7,700 nt of DNA from positions 1-7,700 of the forward strand of contig JAGVEK010000429.1 in NCBI GenBank assembly GCA_020058315.1. The letters are read 5' to 3'. Below are positions 1 through 5,105 of this stretch, piece after piece. The notes beneath the pieces are model-generated. The model worked only from the letters and a program-made list of their open reading frames with translations, did no database searches and had not been told where the DNA came from. Made by a program: the position numbers and the translations under genes. How positions within the stretch are numbered: position 1 is the stretch's first letter; each line of letters opens with the position of its first letter. This stretch comes from Candidatus Zixiibacteriota bacterium (lineage in GTDB: Bacteria > Zixibacteria > MSB-5A5 > WJJR01).

Positions 1-154
1 CCCGATATCCGGCAGTTCGATCGTGGATGGATCGTGCAATCTGCAATGGGAAATGCAAAAAATGAGCCGGGACGGCTCTGTTGCTCTGAAATCCAGCCAT
101 GCCGACACGAGTCATCCTGTTGAACGGCCGACTACTAACATGAGGGTGGCGTTG

Positions 155-170
155 CGGCGTGAGATTTGCC
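155..170 (+). promoter_or_regulatory. Candidate sigma-54 (-24/-12) promoter of pilin 1
   Basis: The block CGGCGTGAGATTTGCC holds GG at 156-157 and GC at 168-169 with exactly 10 bases between, the spacing required by sigma-54 promoters (consensus TGGCACG-N4-TTGCW). The -12 part TTTGC fits well; the -24 part GGCGTG is weaker. It shares 14 of 18 bases, counted from TGC, with the block upstream of pilin 2. Predicted transcription start is near 181, giving a leader of about 58 bases before ATG 239. Sigma-54 with a PilR-type activator drives pilin genes in several bacteria; that link is inferred here. Confidence 0.5.
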
Positions 171-223
171 GTGCATTCTGTCGGGGCACTCGGGACAAGG
201 ATGCGTGTGGAGACGGGGGATCG

Positions 224-229
224 AGGAGG
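224..229 (+). promoter_or_regulatory. Ribosome binding site of pilin 1
   Basis: AGGAGG lies 9 bases before ATG 239. It decides the start: the frame is open far upstream, but no other in-frame start has a comparable Shine-Dalgarno sequence. Confidence 0.8.
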
Positions 230-238
230 CGAGCGAAA

Positions 239-739
239 ATGACCGGTTTATATCCAGTTGACCTGCGCCCAGAACCATGCGAGACCGGAGGGCTCAAGCG
301 CCAGCCCGCCCGGAAAGCGGCCAGAGGATTCACCTTGATCGAGCTGATGGTTGTGGTTGTGATCATCGGCATTCTGGCGGCACTGGCGATTCCGCGATTC
401 ATGGCGACTGCAGTGCGCGCCAAGCAGTCGGAGGCCAAGCAAATTCTCAAGCAAATCTATGTCCAAGAGCACGCCTACCGTCAATACTACGATCGGTATT
501 GCATCCCGGCCGGGCCGGCTGACAAGAACAATCCGACAGCATTTGCACCACTGGTGATTGAGATCATGACCAGCGCACGCTACATCTACACGATCACATC
601 CGCCGACGGCGGCATCGTCAATTTCACGGCCCAGGCCACAGTCCCGAATCCAGGGCTCGACGACGATGCGGCGCCGGATACGTGGACGATCGACCAAGCG
701 GGTACTCTGAGCGCAGTTTCCAATGACGTGACTGACTGA
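239..739 (+). CDS. Type IV prepilin (major pilin/pseudopilin-like), paralogue 1
   Basis: Structural subunit of a type IV pilus or related pseudopilus, made as a prepilin, cleaved and N-methylated by a PilD-type peptidase, and assembled at the inner membrane. The 166-residue protein has a 30-residue, Arg/Lys-rich leader ending in Gly. Then comes the class III signal: GFTLIELM with Glu at mature position 5, followed by a hydrophobic helix to about mature residue 22 (IPRF). The C-terminal part has a GLDDD..PDTWTI segment that resembles the acidic, possibly calcium-binding end of pseudopilins; that role is inferred. The frame stays open upstream to position 23, but I chose ATG 239 because AGGAGG sits 9 bases before it and the upstream translation looks non-coding. 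The leader is long compared with the usual 6-15 residues. The mature part is about 65% identical to the next gene. Which pilus it serves is unknown, since no assembly genes are in view. Confidence 0.9.
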   Translation: MTGLYPVDLRPEPCETGGLKRQPARKAARGFTLIELMVVVVIIGILAALAIPRFMATAVRAKQSEAKQILKQIYVQEHAYRQYYDRYCIPAGPADKNNPTAFAPLVIEIMTSARYIYTITSADGGIVNFTAQATVPNPGLDDDAAPDTWTIDQAGTLSAVSNDVTD

Positions 740-796
740 CGTGAAGTCGATTCGAAGAACACCTGACATAAATAGGGCTTGTTGAAAAAGGCCGGG

Positions 797-860
797 TCCG
801 CCGCGGCGGATGTCCGGCGATATCCGCTTCTTTGGCAGGGCGGACACTCCTGTCCGCCCT
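797..860. repeat. Intergenic palindrome plus hairpin repeat
   Basis: A perfect 14-bp palindrome TCCGCCGCGGCGGA occupies 797-810. It is followed by a 10-bp stem with a 4-base loop: AGGGCGGACA (837-846), CTCC, TGTCCGCCCT (851-860). No T-run follows, so this is not a standard terminator. The palindrome core recurs inside the 60-bp inverted repeat at 2172-2231, which suggests one dispersed repeat family. Confidence 0.75.
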
Positions 861-1065
861 TCAGTGCAGAGAACCAGAAGCAGGACTGGCGGCACCCACG
901 AACCGTGCAAAGTGCAATAGCCGAGGCAGAATCCCTGAGCTTATCGGCTCGCGGGGATGGGGCAAGGCTGAGTATTGGATCAGTCCCCCAGATTCCCAAA
1001 GTCGAATTGCCGGACTCGCAACAGGTTAGAGGTTCCTTCAGCAGTACCGGACGGGGGGGCAAGTG

Positions 1066-1081
1066 CGGCACGTCATTTGCC
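1066..1081 (+). promoter_or_regulatory. Candidate sigma-54 (-24/-12) promoter of pilin 2
   Basis: The block CGGCACGTCATTTGCC matches TGGCACG-N4-TTGCW at 10 of 12 defined positions. The mismatches are C for T at the first base and C for A/T at the last. GG (1067-1068) and GC (1079-1080) are separated by exactly 10 bases. The start of transcription should lie near 1091-1092, leaving a leader of about 84 bases before ATG 1176. It closely resembles the block before pilin 1, which supports shared control. Sigma-54 itself is not encoded in the window. Confidence 0.6.
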
Positions 1082-1162
1082 AATAGGTCTGACGGCACGA
1101 GGTAGTGGGGGGTGCCGCAAAGAGGAATCGAAACGGAGCGAGAACAGCAACCAATCTCTTAG

Positions 1163-1169
1163 AAGGAGG
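1163..1169 (+). promoter_or_regulatory. Ribosome binding site of pilin 2
   Basis: AAGGAGG lies 6 bases before ATG 1176. It fixes this start over the longer in-frame opening that reaches back to 975. Confidence 0.85.
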
Positions 1170-1175
1170 AACGAC

Positions 1176-1610
1176 ATGCTATCCAAGTTCCATCGGACCA
1201 ACAAGGGTTTCACCCTGATCGAATTGATGATCGTTGTGGTCATCATCGGTATCTTGGCCGCGTTGGCGATTCCGCGTTTCATGGCCGCCAGCACGAAATC
1301 CAAGCAGAGTGAATCCAAGCAGTTGCTCAAACAGATCTACGTCATGGAGCAGGCGTATCGGCAAGAATACGACACGTACTGGGGCAATGGCATCTCTGCC
1401 GACAAAAACAACCCGGACAACTTCGCTCGGCTCGGTGTCCAGATCATGACCTCGGCGCGCTACACCTATTCGCTTGTCGCCGCGGCGAACACGTTTACCG
1501 CCACAGCCAACGTGGCGAACCCGGGGCTCGACGACGATGCGACACCTGACACCTGGACGATCAACGAGGCGGGAACTTTGGTCTGTACCTCCGACGACGC
1601 GACGATATAA
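1176..1610 (+). CDS. Type IV prepilin (major pilin/pseudopilin-like), paralogue 2
   Basis: Pilus or pseudopilus subunit of 144 residues. It has a short basic leader of 11 residues (MLSKFHRTNKG), a prepilin peptidase site G/FTLIE with Glu5, and a hydrophobic N-terminal helix ending near IPRFM. The rest is a small globular domain with ADKNNP, IMTSARY and the acidic GLDDDATPDTWTI tail. Size and leader are typical of type IVa major pilins, and the strong AAGGAGG site, own promoter candidate and strong terminator suit a highly expressed gene. It is the closer of the two to a standard PilA; paralogue 1 probably arose by duplication. A single Cys near the C terminus means there is no pilin-type disulphide loop. 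I do not assign pilA because orthology cannot be shown from the sequence alone. Confidence 0.92.
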   Translation: MLSKFHRTNKGFTLIELMIVVVIIGILAALAIPRFMAASTKSKQSESKQLLKQIYVMEQAYRQEYDTYWGNGISADKNNPDNFARLGVQIMTSARYTYSLVAAANTFTATANVANPGLDDDATPDTWTINEAGTLVCTSDDATI

Positions 1611-1639
1611 AATCGGCAGGTCAGAATTTAGCCGACTGC

Positions 1640-1681
1640 GACGGCGTCCCGCTCACGGAGCGGGACGCCGTCTCGCTTTTT
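1640..1681 (+). terminator. Rho-independent terminator of pilin 2
   Basis: A perfect 14-bp G+C-rich stem (1640-1653 with 1659-1672) has a 5-base loop, reducible to 3 by one more C-G pair. TCGC and then TTTTT (1677-1681) follow. It begins 29 bases after the pilin 2 stop. On the minus strand there is no T-run, so it should act mainly on plus-strand transcripts. Confidence 0.92.
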
Positions 1682-1711
1682 GGGGCGGCTCAACCCTGAG
1701 CTGCCAGAAGC

Positions 1712-1772
1712 GGCGGATGCCCCGCCCATGTTCCGTTCTCCTCCATTGCAGCATTGAGGCGGGGCATCCGCC
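1712..1772. repeat. 15-bp inverted repeat between convergent genes
   Basis: GGCGGATGCCCCGCC (1712-1726) is exactly inverted at 1758-1772, with a 31-base loop. It lies between the pilin 2 terminator and the 3' end of the convergent DUF6504-like gene. No T-run follows on either strand. It is probably another dispersed palindromic repeat, though it could protect or end the minus-strand message. Confidence 0.7.
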
Positions 1773-1784
1773 CTTGTCGTGCTC

Positions 1785-2087
1785 CTACGGAGAATTGCCT
1801 GGCTCAAGGCGTTGGTAGAGATACCACTGGGCATCACCGGATGGTGTTGCGCGATCCATGTAGATTTCGAAGATCTCGCCGCTGCCGGTGCGCACCCGGT
1901 AGTAATTACGGTGGCGGCGTGTGCGCCAGTCGCGTTGCGTGGCCCCGGGTGGGAATCCCCAATCGAACCAGGCGAGAATCACTTCCACCACCCGGTACTC
2001 CTTCCCTTTCCAGCGGAAGGCCACTGGCTGCTTGATCTCGCCATCGGTCGTGACGCTGATCTGTTCGCTGATGAATTGGGGAGGCAT
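1785..2087 (-). CDS. DUF6504-like small cytoplasmic protein
   Basis: A 100-residue soluble protein with no signal peptide or membrane segment. It follows the pattern I associate with DUF6504: FISEQI near the N terminus, then F.WKGKEYRVVEVILAWFDWG (about 24-44), an Arg-rich RTRRHRNYYRVRT stretch (about 56-67), then GEIFEIYMDR and WYLYQRLE at the end. The length suits the family, whose function is not known to me. The aromatic/basic surface could suggest nucleic-acid or ligand binding, but that is speculative. No Shine-Dalgarno site precedes ATG 2087, yet a good -10/-35 pair sits directly upstream, so translation may start on a leaderless message. It is separated from der by 295 bases of repeats and is probably transcribed alone. 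Confidence 0.8.
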   Translation of the reverse strand: MPPQFISEQISVTTDGEIKQPVAFRWKGKEYRVVEVILAWFDWGFPPGATQRDWRTRRHRNYYRVRTGSGEIFEIYMDRATPSGDAQWYLYQRLEPGNSP

Positions 2088-2093
2088 CAGGGG

Positions 2094-2122
2094 AATATAA
2101 GAGCAAGGAAGAAGCGCGCCAA
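2094..2122 (-). promoter_or_regulatory. Candidate housekeeping promoter of the DUF6504-like gene
   Basis: Read on the minus strand, TTGGCG (2122-2117) and TATATT (2099-2094) are 17 bases apart, matching 4 of 6 and 5 of 6 bases of the -35 and -10 consensus. Only 6 bases separate the -10 from ATG 2087, so the predicted start of transcription falls on or next to the start codon. That fits the missing ribosome binding site. A chance match is possible. Confidence 0.45.
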
Positions 2123-2171
2123 GACGCGGCAGAGCCGTGTCCTAACATCCGCTTGTGCGACCGGCCAGATG

Positions 2172-2231
2172 TGTGGCGCAGCCGCCCCCGGCTGTCCGCC
2201 GCGGCGGACAGGCGAGGACGCCTGCGCCACA
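2172..2231. repeat. 60-bp near-perfect inverted repeat with 20-bp palindromic core
   Basis: The arms 2172-2201 and 2202-2231 pair at 26 of 30 positions. The core at 2192-2211 is a perfect 20-bp palindrome around CCGCGG, and the outer ends are TGTGGCGCA/TGCGCCACA. It lies in the gap between der and the DUF6504-like gene with no adjoining T-run. The core is shared with the palindrome at 797-810, so I read it as a dispersed intergenic repeat rather than a gene-specific site. Confidence 0.8.
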
Positions 2232-2273
2232 ATCTGAAGGCAAACTTGTCGCAACTGAGGATGGGGGGGGCGA

Positions 2274-2290
2274 GGCGCACGCCGTGCGCC
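2274..2290. repeat. Short hairpin repeat
   Basis: GGCGCAC (2274-2280), loop GCC, GTGCGCC (2284-2290). It sits between the 60-bp inverted repeat and the solo hairpin at 2345-2365, within the 295-bp spacer that has no gene. Confidence 0.6.
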
Positions 2291-2344
2291 CCTGCAACTG
2301 CATCTTCATACCAGGAACTTCTGCGGGGAAATTCGCTACGGCAC

Positions 2345-2365
2345 GCACGGGCAGGATGCCCGTGC
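2345..2365. repeat. Solo right-end hairpin of the composite repeat
   Basis: GCACGGGCA-GGA-TGCCCGTGC followed by CACC, starting 18 bases beyond the der stop codon. It is the same as the right end of the composite element at 6520-6634, including the CACC tail. The left end and middle of the element are absent. On the der transcript it would form a stable hairpin just after the stop, but without a T-run. Confidence 0.75.
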
Positions 2366-2382
2366 CACCAGCCGGGGGCGCT

Positions 2383-3729
2383 TCATGACCTCTTCCGGAT
2401 ACCTTCCTTCTGGCGCAGGAGGATGCGCAGGGGGACACCGTCGAAGCCGAACTGTTCACGCAGGCGGTTGGTGATAAAACGAGTGTAGGTCTCGCCGATC
2501 AGTTGGGGGTAGTTGCTGAAGAAGACGAATGTCGGCGGGATACCCTCGGCCTGGAGGACAAAGTTGATGCTCACGAATTTCCCTTTCGCGGCCGGGGGTG
2601 GTTTCTGTTTGATGTCCTCGAGGATGGTTCGGCGCAATTCCTGTGTGGAGATGCGCCGGGTGCGCTGGTCAGCGACTGCTGCGGCCATGGAGAGAATCTT
2701 GGTGGCGCGCTGACCGGTCAGTGCGGAGATGAAGACGAGCGGCACCCAGGCGAAGGTTCTGGCGGCCTGCTGCAGGTCTTTGACATAAACCCCTGAGGTA
2801 TTGGTGTCCTTCTCAATCAGATCCCACTTGTTGACGGCGAAGACCAGCCCCTTCCCGGCCTCGGCAGCGGCTTCGGCGATCTTGAAGTCCTGGACCGAGA
2901 GCTCCTGAGAGGCATCGAGGAGGACACATACGACATCGGCGCGGTTGATGGCGCCGATTGATCGCAACGCGGTGTAGTATTCGATCTGCTCTTTCACACG
3001 CGCCGGCTTCCGCAGACCAGCGGTATCAATCAGCGTGTAAGACCGTCCCTCGAAGTTCAGGGCCGTGTCGACGGCATCGCGCGTCGTACCGGGAACCGGA
3101 GAGACAATCATGCGTGTCTCGCCGAGCAGTTGGTTGACCAGCGATGACTTGCCGACGTTTGGGCGTCCGACGACTGCGAGATGGAGGGATTTGGATTCTT
3201 CGGCCTGCATTGGCGGGATTTGCGCGACGACACGGTCGAGCAGGTCTCCAATCATGCGGCCACCCAGCGCGGAAATCCCGATCGGATCGGGGATGCCCAG
3301 TTGCAGAAAGGCGTAGACCTCGGGGTCTTCGGCGCTGCCATCAACCTTGTTGACTGCAAGCACGACCGGTTTCGGCGTGACCGTACCCCGCAGTTTAGAC
3401 CTGCGGATCAAGCTGGCAATGGCGGCATCTTCCGGGTGGATGCCAGTCTGGCCATCAACCAAGAACAGGACCACGTCAGATTGCTCTATCGCAAGTTCGG
3501 ACTGGAGGGTGATGTGGCGTTGCATCTCCTCGTCCGACTGAAAGACGAGGCCGCCGGTATCGATGAGGATGAAGGAATACCCGGCCCAGTCGGCGGTTGC
3601 GTCATGCCGGTCACGGGTGACGCCGGCAGCCGGGTCCACCACCGCCTGACGGCGTTTGAGAATGCGATTGAAGAGCGTGGATTTGCCCACATTGGGACGG
3701 CCGACGATGGACACGATGGGGAGACGCAT
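2383..3729 (-). CDS. der: Ribosome-assembly GTPase Der (EngA)
   Basis: Essential GTPase with two G domains that acts in maturation of the 50S ribosomal subunit in the cytoplasm. The 448-residue protein is complete and of normal length. G domain 1: GRPNVGKS (10-17), GVTRD (36-40), DTGG (57-60), NKVD (127-130), SAL (153-155). After a short acidic linker, G domain 2: GRPNVGKS (188-195), GTTRD (214-218), DTAG (235-238), NKWD (300-303), SAL (335-337). The C-terminal KH-like domain (about 355-445) contains PPTFVFFSNYP and NRLREQFGFDGVPLRI, the usual Der ending. The start MRLPIVSIVG is the natural one for the family, but no clear Shine-Dalgarno sequence precedes it. It is isolated by repeat-filled gaps on both sides. 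All nucleotide-binding motifs look intact. Confidence 0.98.
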   Translation of the reverse strand: MRLPIVSIVGRPNVGKSTLFNRILKRRQAVVDPAAGVTRDRHDATADWAGYSFILIDTGGLVFQSDEEMQRHITLQSELAIEQSDVVLFLVDGQTGIHPEDAAIASLIRRSKLRGTVTPKPVVLAVNKVDGSAEDPEVYAFLQLGIPDPIGISALGGRMIGDLLDRVVAQIPPMQAEESKSLHLAVVGRPNVGKSSLVNQLLGETRMIVSPVPGTTRDAVDTALNFEGRSYTLIDTAGLRKPARVKEQIEYYTALRSIGAINRADVVCVLLDASQELSVQDFKIAEAAAEAGKGLVFAVNKWDLIEKDTNTSGVYVKDLQQAARTFAWVPLVFISALTGQRATKILSMAAAVADQRTRRISTQELRRTILEDIKQKPPPAAKGKFVSINFVLQAEGIPPTFVFFSNYPQLIGETYTRFITNRLREQFGFDGVPLRILLRQKEGIRKRS

Positions 3730-3797
3730 GGTGGAAGGACATGATAAGCAATGCAGAGGGCTGAGTCACGGGGGAAGATGGGAGACAACGGCATTTG

Positions 3798-3902
3798 TGG
3801 CACGGGCGTCTCGCCCGTGAATCATGGCTCGAAGGGACATGATTTGTATCCTGAAAGGCGATTTTTCCCGTAAGGGCCCACGGGCGGGACGCCCGTGCCA
3901 CC
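3798..3902. repeat. Composite two-hairpin intergenic repeat, copy A
   Basis: The 105-bp element begins TGGCACGGGCG and ends CGCCCGTGCCACC, so its ends are inverted repeats of each other, and each end is also a hairpin by itself: 3801-3808/3812-3819 (loop TCT) and 3879-3886/3890-3897 (loop GGA). The middle has GAAGGGACA and CGTAAGGGCC, both also present in copy B at 6520-6634. It fills most of the 190-bp gap between der and the secreted-protein gene. The structure resembles a REP/BIME-like or MITE-like element; no mobility gene is nearby. Confidence 0.85.
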
Positions 3903-3919
3903 TGCGTGGCGTGGCTGAT

Positions 3920-5002
3920 TTACCAAGTGAGCAGCCACTGCGGAGTGTTGGGGACAGTGAGTTTGCGGTGGAGGATGGCACCGGAGGAGAGGCGGATGGT
4001 GAATTCGTATTGGGTGTTGTCGGGGGTCAGAGCGGAGGATGGGAACAGATCGAGATACCAGTAGCCGGTCGAGTCGGCCGTGGTTGTCATCTCGTAGGGG
4101 GATATGACGAGGTTTCCGTAACGCAAGGGTGATTGAGTGATGCGTGCCTGGATGGTCGCGCCAGCCAGCGTGTCACCGCCGAGGTTCCTGATCCAGCCAT
4201 ACACGCGGGACAGACTTGTGGTCGTTGGGATGCCCGGATCGAAGGGGTTTGCCCAGAGCGTGTCGGTGACACCACCGGCGTCAACAGCCACAATCTCCGG
4301 CTGAGGCGAAAAGACATAGCCGCTCTGGTAGCCATAGACGTGGAATGTGGCCGCTTCGAGGCTGAAGATCACACGTCCATTGGCATCGGTGGTCCCCCCT
4401 GCCGCGGTGGCGGTCTCGGTCGCATTGTACACGCGGACAAAGACCCCCTGAAGCGCGGTCGTGTCTCCCCCGTTTGATTTCATCACGAATAGAGTGCACG
4501 GAATCGCGCCATTCCCGATGCCGCAGGCGGACAAGTCGGTCTGGTAGTCGCCAGCGGTGGCGAAGCGCGCGAGATTGGAATCGTGCACTGCTGCCAGCGG
4601 GAAGATGCCACCCTTGATTACCTGGTAGGCGAAATTCGCGACCGGTGTGCGTCCCTTGACACGGGCGCGAACAAACACCTGATAATCTCCAAGGGAGCCG
4701 GCGTCCGAGGCGTGGTGAACAAAGATATACTGGCCGGTGCGATACCCTGTCGCGGTGCTGACCAAGGAATCGAACTTGATCCCTTTGTGTGACCAGATCA
4801 CCACGATCGTGTCGGCGTTCGCGGCATTGCCCAGCGTGTCGTTGACTGAGACAGAGACTCGCACCGAGTCATTGGGGCCGTCGGCGGCGATGAGTGGGGT
4901 GATGGCCGCAATGGACAAGTGAGTGGACGTGATGGACGTGATGGACATGAGCACGAGAGCGATGAAGGACGGGACAGCGAAGTGTCGTTCGGGTTGTCGC
5001 AT
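3920..5002 (-). CDS. Secreted beta-rich protein with carboxypeptidase-regulatory-like modules
   Basis: Unrecognised exported protein of 360 residues. A basic N terminus (MRQPERH) is followed by a hydrophobic stretch (about 8-39) that looks like a signal peptide ending near LIAA/DG. Residues 44-130 look like an Ig-like beta-sandwich (VRVSVSVNDTLGNAANADT). Residues 184-250 (LQGVFVRVYNATET..TDANGRVIFSLEAATFHVYGYQSGYVF) match the layout of a carboxypeptidase-regulatory-like domain. A second such module starts near 266 (VYGWIRNLGGDTLAGATIQARI..TADSTGYWYLDLFP). A likely role is an extracellular or cell-surface carbohydrate- or matrix-binding protein; this is inferred, and no catalytic motif is seen. 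A GTG start at 5041 with GGAAGG before it would add 13 residues; I prefer ATG 5002 for the signal peptide. It lies 64-103 bases after the DNRLRE-like gene, probably in one operon. Confidence 0.8.
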   Translation of the reverse strand: MRQPERHFAVPSFIALVLMSITSITSTHLSIAAITPLIAADGPNDSVRVSVSVNDTLGNAANADTIVVIWSHKGIKFDSLVSTATGYRTGQYIFVHHASDAGSLGDYQVFVRARVKGRTPVANFAYQVIKGGIFPLAAVHDSNLARFATAGDYQTDLSACGIGNGAIPCTLFVMKSNGGDTTALQGVFVRVYNATETATAAGGTTDANGRVIFSLEAATFHVYGYQSGYVFSPQPEIVAVDAGGVTDTLWANPFDPGIPTTTSLSRVYGWIRNLGGDTLAGATIQARITQSPLRYGNLVISPYEMTTTADSTGYWYLDLFPSSALTPDNTQYEFTIRLSSGAILHRKLTVPNTPQWLLTW

Positions 5003-5105
5003 GGATTGGTCTCTCTTCTTTTCATCTCGCAGAGGGGACACGGTGGTACCTTCCAGCAGGGCGCACGGCTGTGCACACCTACAGAGTGGGAAGGTTCCGA
5101 TGCAA

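Larger units (their letters stand above)
1..238. other. Upstream region of pilin 1, no gene seen
   Basis: This stretch stays open in the pilin frame from position 23, but its translation has no recognisable motif, so I treat it as non-coding leader. It holds a small hairpin, GAGCCG-GGA-CGGCTC at 64-78. Read on the minus strand this hairpin is followed by ATTTTTT, so it could be a weak minus-strand terminator, although no minus-strand gene is seen to need one. The sigma-54-like block at 155-170 is the only promoter candidate I found. Confidence 0.5.
740..1175. other. Pilin 1-pilin 2 spacer: repeats and promoter, no gene seen
   Basis: There is no convincing gene on either strand; open frames here are short or run through hairpin repeats. 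From left to right it holds: no T-tract terminator after pilin 1, a TTGTTGAAAAAGGCC stretch at 780-794, the repeat cluster at 797-860, a stretch at 861-1060 where I see nothing, and the sigma-54-like promoter at 1066-1081. Because pilin 1 lacks an obvious terminator, some readthrough into pilin 2 is possible. Confidence 0.6.

Noticed and set aside
69..84. A second sigma-54-like match upstream of pilin 1 (CGGGACGG...TTGCT)
   Set aside because: GG and GC are 11 bases apart instead of 10, a spacing that sigma-54 promoters normally do not tolerate; the block at 155-170 has the right spacing and resembles that of pilin 2.
23..238. N-terminal extension of pilin 1 by 72 residues
   Set aside because: It would place the prepilin signal more than 100 residues from the start; the translation looks non-coding, and AGGAGG before ATG 239 marks the start.
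586..1098. 170-residue minus-strand open frame
   Set aside because: It overlaps the 3' end of pilin 1 and reads through the hairpin repeats at 797-860; no protein motif or ribosome binding site is seen.
2345..2365. Terminator of der
   Set aside because: The hairpin just after the stop is stable but has no T-run on the der strand, and the same hairpin occurs in the composite repeats elsewhere, so repeat is the better reading.
3181..3744. 187-residue plus-strand open frame
   Set aside because: It lies wholly opposite the der coding region, whose motifs are all intact; a shadow of G+C-rich codons.
4919..4950. Short tandem repeat GTGATGGAC
   Set aside because: Two 9-bp units within the signal-peptide coding region (Ser-Ile-Thr repeated); too short to signify more than simple hydrophobic coding sequence.
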